Of a DNA stretch of 16,839 nt, positions 7,236-14,011 are shown one piece after another (the stretch's first letter is position 1; each line of letters opens with the position of its first letter). A program made the position numbers and the translations under genes. The DNA lies in NCBI GenBank assembly GCA_002311835.1, contig DBZY01000040.1, positions 40,691 to 57,529 on the forward strand, written 5' to 3'. Under the pieces are notes generated by a model. It did no database searches and was not told the DNA's origin. It saw only the letters and a program-made list of their open reading frames with translations. Source of the DNA: Proteobacteria bacterium UBA1148. GTDB taxonomy: Bacteria > Pseudomonadota > Gammaproteobacteria > Steroidobacterales > Rariloculaceae.

Positions 7236-8081
7236 TCAATCCTTTACCGGATACCACTGCCCATTGTCCTCTCGTGCGATCTTATCTTCGCTAAGCTTAA
7301 TGAGATGAGCTAGCAGCGAGCGTTCAGCTAGCCCGTGCATGCGCACATCTACATCATCGTAGATTGTTCTTACCAGTCCACTGAGGGAACCACCACCGCT
7401 GGATTTAAGAACCGTCGCAACTCTCGCCTCACGTTCAAGACGATGAGTAACTATATGATCAAGAGCTTTTGCAGGGTCGTGGAGGAGGTCGCCATGTCCA
7501 GGTGCGAGCTTTTCTGGTGCTAGGTCTTTCACACGACTCAATGATGTCAAATAGTGACTCATTCGTCCGTCCGGGGGATTAATTACCACAGTTGAACCGT
7601 TCATTACGTGGTCACCGGTAAATATCCAAGCCAGACTCTCGTGTAGGTAACATAGATGGTTGGAAGCATGTCCAGGAGTGTGGATTGCACAAACAGCGAA
7701 CTCTGGTGACTCCAGTCGGTCGCCATCGCTAAGTTCCCGGTCTGGTGTAAATGTCTGATCTTGGTGCGGTCCAGGTGGGGGTCTTTGACCAAGTAATTCA
7801 GCACCCGTCGCTTTCGCGAGTGGGAGAGCTGCCGGAGAATGATCAAGATGCGTGTGGGTCACAAGGATCCAACGAATCGGCGCAGGACTATTTTCCTGAA
7901 TAGCGTCAATGTGTTCTGGAATGGCTGGTCCCGGATCGATCACGGCGACCTCGTTTTCACCTAAGAGATACGTATTTGTCCCGGGTCCTGTCATTATACT
8001 GGGATTGGGTGCCAGCAGCCGCCGCACACCTGGTGCTAACTTGTCGACCTTTCCGATTATCTGTCTAGCTTCCAACTTCAT
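7236..8081 (-). CDS. MBL-fold metallohydrolase, LACTB2-like
   Basis: A 281-residue cytoplasmic metallo-beta-lactamase-fold hydrolase. The metal motif THTHLDH gives His76, His78, Asp80 and His81; further ligands are His138 (TPGH), Asp157 (TGDH) and His196 (APGHGD). Residues ~205-281 form the C-terminal helical, winged-helix-like extension typical of LACTB2/glyoxalase-II-like relatives (HRLEREARV and later HLIKLSEDKI). Members include RNases and thioester hydrolases; the substrate here is open. It is first in a two-gene unit with the M19 dipeptidase 2 bp downstream. A perfect TATAAT on the minus strand at plus positions 8105-8110 could serve as its promoter. Family is confident; activity is not. 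Confidence 0.88.
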   Translation of the reverse strand: MKLEARQIIGKVDKLAPGVRRLLAPNPSIMTGPGTNTYLLGENEVAVIDPGPAIPEHIDAIQENSPAPIRWILVTHTHLDHSPAALPLAKATGAELLGQRPPPGPHQDQTFTPDRELSDGDRLESPEFAVCAIHTPGHASNHLCYLHESLAWIFTGDHVMNGSTVVINPPDGRMSHYLTSLSRVKDLAPEKLAPGHGDLLHDPAKALDHIVTHRLEREARVATVLKSSGGGSLSGLVRTIYDDVDVRMHGLAERSLLAHLIKLSEDKIAREDNGQWYPVKD

Positions 8082-8104
8082 TGATTCTCGATAGAGCAGT
8101 AAGG

Positions 8105-8110
8105 ATTATA
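8105..8110 (-). promoter_or_regulatory. Candidate -10 box for MBL-dipeptidase operon
   Basis: TATAAT on the minus strand lies 23 bp upstream of the MBL start codon, implying a short leader of under 20 nt. A good -35 was not found at 16-18 bp, so the site is supported mainly by the perfect -10 and its position. Confidence 0.35.
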
Positions 8111-8192
8111 GTCTGCGAAACGCCGCCGATACCTTTGTTGAATACCTACTTCGGGTGAGTTAATAGAATGTAAAGACCAACAAGTTAAGAAA

Positions 8193-8205
8193 TCACTAAA
8201 AGTGA
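8193..8205 (-). terminator. Weak hairpin after the lhgO-like gene
   Basis: TCACT, a 3-nt spacer and AGTGA form a perfect 5-bp stem 27 bp beyond the stop of the 2-hydroxyglutarate dehydrogenase gene. On the minus strand it is followed by TTTCTTAAC. The stem is short and AT-rich, so this is at best a weak intrinsic terminator. The rest of the 151-bp gap (8082-8232) shows only the TATAAT box described separately. Confidence 0.3.
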
Positions 8206-8232
8206 ATACTTATATAGGTAGATGAGAGTCTT

Positions 8233-9336
8233 CTAAAACAAAACTTTTGCAACCCGTTCCGCAATTGCCAGCGAAGCGGTTAATCCTGGAGACTCAATAC
8301 CAAAAAGGTTAACCAGACCAGGAATGCCATGATCGTTTGGTCCCTGCACCATAAAGTCTCCAGGAGGGTCGCCAGGTCCGACAAGCTTCGGTCTCACACC
8401 GGCGTAACCGGGTATTAGGGCTTTGCGTGATACCTCGGGCCAGTAGCTCCTAATCGCGCTGAGGAAGTGATCCACGCGATTGGCGTCTACGCTGTAGTCG
8501 AGTTCATCTACCCACTCCACATCCGGTCCGAAGCGTGCCTGCCCAGATAAATCCAGAGTGACGTGTATACCTAGTCCTCCAGGTTCAGGTGCAGGATAGA
8601 CTAGATGCTGAAACGGATGCTTGTCTTGGTAGACAAAGTAGTTTCCTTTGGCGTACTGGATTTCCGGTATGTATTTAGGCTTGAGTCCTCTGATTCGCTT
8701 AGCAATCTGAGACGCTTGCAGTCCCCCTGCGTTAACTAGGTATCGAGTGCTCACTTTTGTGTAAATTTCCCCTGATTTTATTTTGATCCGAAAGTGCCCA
8801 TCTTCTAGGGATCCATTGATGAATTCGGACAAAAAAACAAGGCTGCTCCCAGCGTTTTCTAGATCACCCTGTAATGCGACCATTAAGCCGTGGCTATCGA
8901 TAATGCCTGTAGATGGTGAGAGCAGACCGGATACGCATTGAACATTGGGTTCCAGCTTAGCAACATCAACTGCACTCAGAACTTTAAGATCTTCGACTCC
9001 ATTTATTAGCGCTCTAGATCTAATAATATTTAGTTTTTCTTGTTGTTCTTCAGTTAAGGCTAGGATTATTTTTCCGCACCGGCGGTGAGGAATCGATTTA
9101 TCTTCGCAGTAGCTATATAGAAGCTGTTTACCTCTTACACAGAGCTGAGCCTTCAGGCTATTTTTTTGGTAGTAAATTCCAGCGTGTATGACCTCTGAGT
9201 TACGGGATGAAGTTTCTTCTCCAATGCTACTATTTTGCTCGAGTACAATCACTTCATGTCCAGCGATAGCAAGTTCTCTGGCGATGGCGAGTCCGATCAC
9301 TCCTGCACCAACAACGACAGTGTCCAGGGTATCCAT
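8233..9336 (-). CDS. lhgO: FAD-dependent L-2-hydroxyglutarate dehydrogenase-like oxidoreductase
   Basis: A 367-residue DAO-fold flavoenzyme. The FAD-binding dinucleotide motif GAGVIG sits at 10-15, followed by an ELAIAGHEVIVLEQ strand and the family segment SSRNSEVIHAGIYY (43-56) plus SLKAQLCVRGKQLLYSYC. A second conserved block (AKGNYFVYQ, then LGIHVTLDLSGQARFGPD) and the C-terminal PGYAGVRPKL and GIESPGLTASLAIAERV segments match LhgO/L2HGDH. Family members oxidise L-2-hydroxyglutarate to 2-oxoglutarate and feed electrons to the quinone pool at the membrane. The upstream TIGR02444 stop codon TAA is directly followed by this ATG, with no gap, indicating translational coupling. Related 2-hydroxyacid oxidases share the fold, so the exact substrate is inferred. 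Confidence 0.85.
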   Translation of the reverse strand: MDTLDTVVVGAGVIGLAIARELAIAGHEVIVLEQNSSIGEETSSRNSEVIHAGIYYQKNSLKAQLCVRGKQLLYSYCEDKSIPHRRCGKIILALTEEQQEKLNIIRSRALINGVEDLKVLSAVDVAKLEPNVQCVSGLLSPSTGIIDSHGLMVALQGDLENAGSSLVFLSEFINGSLEDGHFRIKIKSGEIYTKVSTRYLVNAGGLQASQIAKRIRGLKPKYIPEIQYAKGNYFVYQDKHPFQHLVYPAPEPGGLGIHVTLDLSGQARFGPDVEWVDELDYSVDANRVDHFLSAIRSYWPEVSRKALIPGYAGVRPKLVGPGDPPGDFMVQGPNDHGIPGLVNLFGIESPGLTASLAIAERVAKVLF

Positions 9337-9894
9337 TTAGGTATCCTGAAAAGAGATATCCAAAGTTTTGAGAACGACTGTCTTTTCGATGTTGCTTATA
9401 GCTGCGGTTACGATGTGAGCAAGTTCGGATAGAGATGGATTGTCAAGATGAACATCGCAGTGCTTCAGATAGCGTTGGAGGTTCGAGGCTATATTTTTGA
9501 GTTGAAGTTCAGGTTCTACAAATTTAGCAGGTTTAGTTAAGGATAGGCTTTCAAGAAAATCTTGTTGCAAGTGTTCAGCCTCAAGTTCTACGGTTTTGAT
9601 TTTTTCTCGCAGTAATTTTTGGGACACAGGCTGCGCACAGTTGTTGACTTTCATCCATATTCTCGCAGCGCGGAGTGGATGAACGACTTCCTTTGCCCAG
9701 GGTTTTGAAAAGTCCAGAGCATTGTTAAACGTCGGTCCATCTAGAAGCCCTCGTGTGCAACCAAACCAGCAACAGAACAACAAGACGTTAACATCAAGGC
9801 CTAAGAGATCCTGGAGAGATAAACAGGCGTGAGAAACACCCGGTTGTTGGTAGATGGTGACCGAGAAGTCCCACAAACTGTCAGTATTTCCCAT
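9337..9894 (-). CDS. TIGR02444 (DUF2390) family protein of unknown function
   Basis: A 185-residue cytoplasmic, mainly helical protein. The N-terminal pattern WDFSVTIYQQPGVSHACLSL followed by QDLLGLDVNVLLFCCWFG is the signature of the TIGR02444 family, and the middle (PWAKEVVHPLRAARIWMK) also fits. The C-terminal ~80 residues look like two helices with a NIASNLQRYL segment. No catalytic motif is visible; the three Cys of LLFCCWFGC are clustered. The ATG has AAGGA immediately adjacent with no spacer, an unusually tight ribosome site, and an in-frame stop 6 nt upstream excludes a longer form. Its stop abuts the lhgO-like start, so the two are made together. The function is unknown. Confidence 0.75.
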   Translation of the reverse strand: MGNTDSLWDFSVTIYQQPGVSHACLSLQDLLGLDVNVLLFCCWFGCTRGLLDGPTFNNALDFSKPWAKEVVHPLRAARIWMKVNNCAQPVSQKLLREKIKTVELEAEHLQQDFLESLSLTKPAKFVEPELQLKNIASNLQRYLKHCDVHLDNPSLSELAHIVTAAISNIEKTVVLKTLDISFQDT

Positions 9895-9940
9895 TCCTTA
9901 CTGGAACCTAGTGTTTTTGCTGTGTATTAAAACGCTGGAG

Positions 9941-9957
9941 CTACCGATATTCGGTAG
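9941..9957. promoter_or_regulatory. 17-bp palindrome in divergent promoter region
   Basis: CTACCGA-TAT-TCGGTAG is a perfect 7-bp inverted repeat about a 3-bp centre. It lies 46 bp upstream of the TIGR02444 start and 171 bp upstream of the EamA start, inside the 234-bp divergent gap (9895-10128). It lacks a following T-tract, so it reads as an operator for a dimeric regulator rather than a terminator. The regulator is unknown; the rest of the gap shows no gene. Confidence 0.45.
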
Positions 9958-10114
9958 TACTTATTCTCCCCATCAGTAGATCCAGCAAACAATTAAGAGT
10001 TTGGATTTACGGCAACGTTTTAGATTTTCGCTGATTTGCTGAGCTTGTGCGAGGTTTTTAGGTCTTTCCGTTCTCCCGCAATCGTGGCAGGATGCGTCGC
10101 TCTTCTGTGCGAAT

Positions 10115-10127
10115 CTAACGCCTAACG
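10115..10127 (+). repeat. CTAACG direct repeat abutting the EamA start codon
   Basis: CTAACG occurs at 10115-10120 and 10122-10127, ending one base before the ATG at 10129. It occupies the place where a Shine-Dalgarno sequence should be, and none is visible. It may be a binding site or chance. Confidence 0.3.
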
Positions 10128-10128
10128 A

Positions 10129-11052
10129 ATGATTCTCCATCCTACTGCATACATTGTTTTAGTGTTTAATATGGCACTCTGGGGAGGTGCGCTCGTTGTG
10201 GCCCGAGGAGTCCACGAACTCGCCCCACCATTGACGCTGACGTTTTGGCGTTGGGTTATAGCTTTACTCGTGTTGTTTCCCTTTGTAGTGCGAAAGCTCT
10301 ACCAAGAGTTGCCGTTAAAACCACAGGCACGGCGTTCCGTATACTGGATTTGCGGATGCATGGCAGCAGGTACGACGTTATCGGTAGTTGCGGTTAACTA
10401 TACAACCGCGGTGAACGCAACGGTTATCAATGGCACCCAACCAGCTACGACCGCTTTAGTCGCGCTTCTTCTTGTGCGTGAGCGGCTTTCGCTAGTGCAA
10501 ACTTTAGGGGTTTTGTCAGCATTTCTCGGGATCATCATCATGATCTCTCAGGCAAGCCTTGATGTGCTCTTTCAGATGGACATCAATATAGGAGACCTAG
10601 TGATGCTCGGTGCTGTGATTTGCTGGTCTTTGTATACTGTGGAGCTACATCGAGCAACGCACTTGCCGAGTCCAGAGATTCTGCTCTTTCTGATTGCGTG
10701 TACGGGGGTAGTATTTGGGTTGCCGTTATATCTAATTGAAGAACTTTATATCAGATCGTTCCAGTGGACGGCGGTGACATTGAGTGCGGTCGGGTATCTT
10801 GGAGTCGGTTCCACGGTTCTTGCGGTGTATCTCTGGAATGCCGCGATCCGATCCGTAGGCGCAAATCGAGCAGCTATCTTTCTAAATCTTATCCCAATTT
10901 TTGGTGCATGCTTCGCCATCTTTTTTCTCGGGGAGCGCTTATTTGGGTACCATGCTGTCGGAGGCTGTTTGGTGATTGGCGGTATAATATGTGCGATCCA
11001 GAAGTCCAACACAAGGACCATTCCTTCTCTAGAGATTGACGGAAAATCTTAG
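10129..11052 (+). CDS. EamA-type drug/metabolite transporter (DMT superfamily)
   Basis: A 307-residue inner-membrane protein with about ten hydrophobic helices, arranged as two EamA repeats of five (roughly 8-140 and 150-290). The first helix has the common LWGGALVVARG pattern and a conserved FWRWVIALLVLFP segment; NATVINGTQPATTALVA precedes helix 4, and the second repeat has AAIFLNLIPIFGACFAI and FLGERL. The family exports amino acids, metabolites or drugs; the substrate cannot be told here. ATG 10129 is forced by an in-frame TAA 6 nt upstream (10123-10125) and by the need for helix 1, yet no ribosome site is visible. It is divergent from the TIGR02444/lhgO pair, with a shared palindrome between them. 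Confidence 0.88.
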   Translation: MILHPTAYIVLVFNMALWGGALVVARGVHELAPPLTLTFWRWVIALLVLFPFVVRKLYQELPLKPQARRSVYWICGCMAAGTTLSVVAVNYTTAVNATVINGTQPATTALVALLLVRERLSLVQTLGVLSAFLGIIIMISQASLDVLFQMDINIGDLVMLGAVICWSLYTVELHRATHLPSPEILLFLIACTGVVFGLPLYLIEELYIRSFQWTAVTLSAVGYLGVGSTVLAVYLWNAAIRSVGANRAAIFLNLIPIFGACFAIFFLGERLFGYHAVGGCLVIGGIICAIQKSNTRTIPSLEIDGKS

Positions 11053-11101
11053 GGTGACGATATTTGGGATAGAGAAATATATTTTCTATTTTTAGATTGA
11101 T

Positions 11102-11117
11102 AGCCTGTCACTAGGCT
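11102..11117 (+). terminator. Short hairpin between EamA and small membrane gene
   Basis: AGCCT and AGGCT pair across a 6-nt loop, followed by only TTG, so termination would be weak. Just upstream lies an AT-rich inverted repeat AGAAA-TATAT-TTTCT (11073-11087) that could include a promoter. These fill the 95-bp gap between the two genes. Confidence 0.25.
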
Positions 11118-11135
11118 TTGCTGAACGGCAAAGGA

Positions 11136-11140
11136 AAGGA
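11136..11140 (+). promoter_or_regulatory. Ribosome binding site of small membrane gene
   Basis: AAGGA is 7 nt from ATG 11148 and lies inside the longer AAGGAAAGGA (11131-11140). It rules against the in-frame TTG at 11118 as start. Confidence 0.7.
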
Positions 11141-11147
11141 ACAAATC

Positions 11148-11576
11148 ATGCAGCAATACTTCACTCGTATGAATATTGCCAGGTTTCTGGTGATTTTCGG
11201 TTTTTTCGTAGGTTTGAGAAGCATTTACTTCACCTGGTCTCATATAGGAAGTGACCTATTTTTGTTAACACCAGAGAGCCCACTTGCGTTGAGTCACAGT
11301 TGGCATCACTTCTTCCGAGAAGTATTTGGGGACTTCGGTGCGATGATTGGGGTGTTAATGTTGCTGTGGTTACCGCGGCCGCTTCGTGCTCCGGCGATTT
11401 GGTGGGCCATGTTAGTTTTACTGCTAGGCTTTTATGCGCCATTCTGGGTAGGTGCACCGTTTATGATTGAACTGGCTGCACCGAGTTTGGATGCTGAGAT
11501 TCAGCATTTGATAATGGCATTACCGCCTTTGGCGGCAGTATTTCTTGCCAGGAAGGAATACTATCCGTCGCCGTAG
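11148..11576 (+). CDS. Small four-helix inner-membrane protein, unknown
   Basis: A 142-residue hydrophobic protein I do not recognise. Four membrane segments are visible: IARFLVIFGFFVGLRSIYF near the N-terminus, FGAMIGVLMLLWL, WWAMLVLLLGFYAPFWVGA and a C-terminal IMALPPLAAVFLA followed by a basic RKEYY tail. The first loop is His- and Trp-rich (TWSHIGSD, then LSHSWHHFFREVFGDFG), which could bind metal or heme but matches no motif I can name. The start at ATG 11148 has a strong AAGGA site; an in-frame TTG at 11118 would add 10 residues. It follows EamA by 95 bp and converges with the HupE-like gene, with 9 bp between their stops. Confidence 0.75.
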   Translation: MQQYFTRMNIARFLVIFGFFVGLRSIYFTWSHIGSDLFLLTPESPLALSHSWHHFFREVFGDFGAMIGVLMLLWLPRPLRAPAIWWAMLVLLLGFYAPFWVGAPFMIELAAPSLDAEIQHLIMALPPLAAVFLARKEYYPSP

Positions 11577-11585
11577 TTAAGTTGT

Positions 11586-12605
11586 TCAAGTCCAGAAGGC
11601 CAGGATGCGCTCAAGCGTCCAGAAACTGGCTACGGCGCCTACGGTGTAGGCAGTTACCGCACTCGTTTTTACATTAGATAAATTGAGCGCCCCAATGTGA
11701 GTGCTTAGATGCTGCCCGACTGCTCGTGCGCTATAGGCAACCCCAAAGATAATCAGCACGAACACGACTTGTCCGATCTCAACTCCCACATTAAAAAATA
11801 ACAAAGCGGTGGGTAATTCTGTGGCAGGTAGTCCCACCTCGCGAAGTACGCTGGCGAATCCAAATCCGTGTAATAAGCCAAATGAACTAGCCACTAAAAC
11901 CGGATAACGGTACGTAAGCGTTTTTTCATTCCCCCGCGCGATTTCGGTTGCAACAAAAATAATACTTAGCGCAATGGCAGCTTCTACTGCAGGTATTGGT
12001 AGAGAGATTAGCTCTAGGGTGGACAGAGCTAAGGTGAGTGAATGCGCTAAGGTAAAGCCAGTTACAGTGATTAATATTCGCCGTCCTGTACGAGCAATCA
12101 ATACTAACAAGGCTACAAACATTAGGTGGTCCCAGCCCAACCAAATGTGCTCCAATCCCAGTTCTGTATAGTTTTGGGCAATCTCCCATCGTCCTGGGGT
12201 CTCAGGAATCTCCCAGTTCAGTTCCCCTGGCGGGAGAAGGCCTGAGAAAAGCTGTCCGTCATAGGTGTGCACCCGGATTACAGTAGTTAAAGATGGGTTC
12301 GAGCCCGGAAAACCCAAAGACAATATCTCACCGGTTAGACTTGCTTCACACCGGTAGATGCGGTCACCCTGATAGCTATCACCTCTTAACACCACCCGTA
12401 GATCACCCTCAGGTTGGCAACCACCAGTTAAGGAGACTAGGGGCAGCTGAGGTCGCGGGACCGAGGACGGTACCTTCCAACGCAGTGCGAGTTCGACGGT
12501 GGACGTTTGGGTGATGTCGATAAAGATGGGGCGGAGGTCATGGCCAAGCGCCGTTGGTGCTAAGGAAGTTAACCATAAGCCAACTAAGACCAAGAACGGC
12601 TTCAT
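11586..12605 (-). CDS. HupE/UreJ-family membrane protein
   Basis: A 339-residue protein with a Sec signal (1-21, cut near ALG|HDL), a periplasmic beta-rich domain (~22-145, with Cys63 and Cys86 able to form a disulfide), and a C-terminal membrane domain of about six helices. The membrane part carries the family residues: LEHIWLGWDHL (His153, Asp159, His160), GFTLAHSLTLA (His188), VEAAIALSIIFVATE (Glu208, Glu221), FGLLHGFGFA (His246) and FFNVGVEIGQ (Glu276). HupE/UreJ relatives are proposed nickel or cobalt permeases, but no hydrogenase or urease genes are nearby, so the metal role is inferred. Its ATG overlaps the isomerase stop by one base (TAATG), showing tight coupling. It is the last gene of a three-gene unit. 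Confidence 0.88.
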   Translation of the reverse strand: MKPFLVLVGLWLTSLAPTALGHDLRPIFIDITQTSTVELALRWKVPSSVPRPQLPLVSLTGGCQPEGDLRVVLRGDSYQGDRIYRCEASLTGEILSLGFPGSNPSLTTVIRVHTYDGQLFSGLLPPGELNWEIPETPGRWEIAQNYTELGLEHIWLGWDHLMFVALLVLIARTGRRILITVTGFTLAHSLTLALSTLELISLPIPAVEAAIALSIIFVATEIARGNEKTLTYRYPVLVASSFGLLHGFGFASVLREVGLPATELPTALLFFNVGVEIGQVVFVLIIFGVAYSARAVGQHLSTHIGALNLSNVKTSAVTAYTVGAVASFWTLERILAFWT

Positions 12606-13501
12606 TATTCCACGGTTTGTTGGGAATTTGTAAGCTCGGGACTTACCACAACATCATATTGATCCATAATGTTTCGTATGGCGGCTTCAGTTTGCTCCCT
12701 TGCTCGTGCGGCTTGAGCGTCAGTCTGGACTCGTTCTCGAACCTCCTGAAATGAGGGGCTCCGCGCTGGTTCTTGGCTCGTAATTAATACTAGATGAGAA
12801 CCGAATCTTGACTCGAACGGTCCATGCCACACGCTGTCATTTGCAGGAAGTTGGAACAATATTTCCGATATATCTCCACCTAAGTGACTTGCAATCAGTT
12901 GAGGTGGACGTTCCACATAATTAATGAAGTACGGGAAGCGGTCACCATGGGCCGAAGCTTCTTCGAAAGACACGCTGGCTGCATTTAACTCTAACAGTGT
13001 TGTTTCGGCTAATCGGAGAGCTTCCTCGCGTCCTCGGCGTTCAGAGTTAAAAAAGACGTGAGTAAAGGTGATGTAAGGATCAATATCATAAGCACTGCGA
13101 TTTCTCTCGAAGTAAGCTATAAGTTCATTCTCGTTCAGAGCTAGGTCATCGTTAGCAAAACCTTCAGAAAGATACCTAAGCTTTTGGACCAACCGCCCAC
13201 GGATGATGTAATCGTCTCGGTTAAGTTCTAATGCCAGAGCCTCCCTGTAAAGAATTTCTTCACGGGTCGCTTCTTCAATCAGGTCCTCGATTTCTCGCGG
13301 AGTCATATCGTTCAGGAAAAGTTCAAACTGTTCCCGATCAAAAGCGACAGACTGGTACTGCAAATAGGTTAAGAGAGACTCTCTATCGATAAATATCTCG
13401 TTTTCTCGTACTCCTTCATTTCCGGTCAGCTGAAACAATACGAACAAGCCGAGCCCTAGCCCAAGAAAATGTAACAATGGATCCTTTAGTAGCGATTTCA
13501 C
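12605..13501 (-). CDS. Membrane-anchored parvulin-type peptidylprolyl isomerase-like protein
   Basis: A 298-residue protein anchored by one N-terminal helix (LLHFLGLGLGLFVLFQL, ~9-25) with the rest outside the cytoplasm. Residues 30-140 form a charged helical SurA/PpiD-like chaperone region, and ~142-245 a parvulin-like domain (ITFTHVFFNS, SFEEASAHGD, then HLGGDISEILFQLPANDSVW and GPFESRFGSHLVLI), where the last segment matches the conserved parvulin end. The usual IxxGGDLG-type loop is altered, so catalytic competence is uncertain. The gene begins with GTG 13501, with no strong ribosome site, 18 bp after the PGGG-tail gene. Its stop overlaps the HupE-like ATG by one base. Pairing of such an isomerase with HupE suggests it folds that protein or another envelope partner (inference). 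Confidence 0.82.
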   Translation of the reverse strand: MKSLLKDPLLHFLGLGLGLFVLFQLTGNEGVRENEIFIDRESLLTYLQYQSVAFDREQFELFLNDMTPREIEDLIEEATREEILYREALALELNRDDYIIRGRLVQKLRYLSEGFANDDLALNENELIAYFERNRSAYDIDPYITFTHVFFNSERRGREEALRLAETTLLELNAASVSFEEASAHGDRFPYFINYVERPPQLIASHLGGDISEILFQLPANDSVWHGPFESRFGSHLVLITSQEPARSPSFQEVRERVQTDAQAARAREQTEAAIRNIMDQYDVVVSPELTNSQQTVE

Positions 13502-13519
13502 GGTATCGTAAGAGTGTGG

Positions 13520-13927
13520 TTATGGGACTTGTAGCCCCCCGCCAGGCACCCCCCCTCCTGGGGCTCCACCGCCCGGTACTATGATTGAGGATGCTGCTTC
13601 CCGCCGCATTTCTTCAAGTCGCTGCATAGTATCAGCTAGCGCATTTTTAGCACCCTCCCCAAATTTTTCTATAGCTTCTTGGAGAGAGCTAGCTTCCAAC
13701 TCAAAGTTAAGTGGCAGCGCACCGGCAGGTGTCAAGATCTGAGTTTGTCCGACATAGATCGTTTGGCGAGCGCCATCGGTGGTTCCATCTACATTGACAG
13801 GGGTCAGTATCTGTAGTGTGCCTACACGTCGATCTGTGTAGGTCTCTTCTCGATAGAGATTGTTGATCTCCATCTCAATTTCAGTATCGGGTAATGCATC
13901 TACCATATGATCTATCTCATTTCTCAA
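13520..13927 (-). CDS. Unknown protein with PGGG-repeat C-terminal tail
   Basis: I do not recognise this small protein. It has up to 135 residues from TTG 13927, or 128 from ATG 13906; neither start has a good ribosome site. The N-terminal half is acidic (DTEIEMEINNLY), then a beta-like stretch repeats ILTP twice (residues 40-43 and 64-67). Residues ~80-112 are a predicted amphipathic helix (LQEAIEKFGEGAKNALADTM). The tail is three tandem five-residue units, PGGGA/PGGGV/PGGGL (118-132, plus positions 13532-13576), ending LQVP. There is no signal peptide or membrane helix, so it is probably cytoplasmic. It is the first gene of the unit with the isomerase and HupE-like protein, 18 bp upstream of the former, and divergent from phoX across an 84-bp gap. 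Confidence 0.65.
   Translation of the reverse strand: MRNEIDHMVDALPDTEIEMEINNLYREETYTDRRVGTLQILTPVNVDGTTDGARQTIYVGQTQILTPAGALPLNFELEASSLQEAIEKFGEGAKNALADTMQRLEEMRREAASSIIVPGGGAPGGGVPGGGLQVP
13532..13576 (-). repeat. Three 15-bp units encoding PGGGx
   Basis: Three consecutive 15-bp units encode PGGGA, PGGGV and PGGGL at the end of the unknown protein. The DNA is very GC-rich with several C-runs, including a C7-type tract, and is prone to indels. Confidence 0.6.
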
Positions 13928-14011
13928 GTAGCAATGGGTTTGTTTTTAGGGCGCATAGGCTAACATACCCCCCATCCTAGCTTTTAAATGGAAGTTTAAC
14001 CTAGAGTCTCT

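Noticed and set aside
10114..10126. RYYYAAC-like core sites (ATCTAAC, GCCTAAC) resembling an integron attC end
   Set aside because: No matching GTTRRRY core follows within the next ~150 bp, and there is no integrase or cassette-like gene arrangement.
13928..14011. Possible Pho box upstream of the PhoX-like gene
   Set aside because: No CTGTCAT direct repeat at 11-bp spacing is present in the gap.
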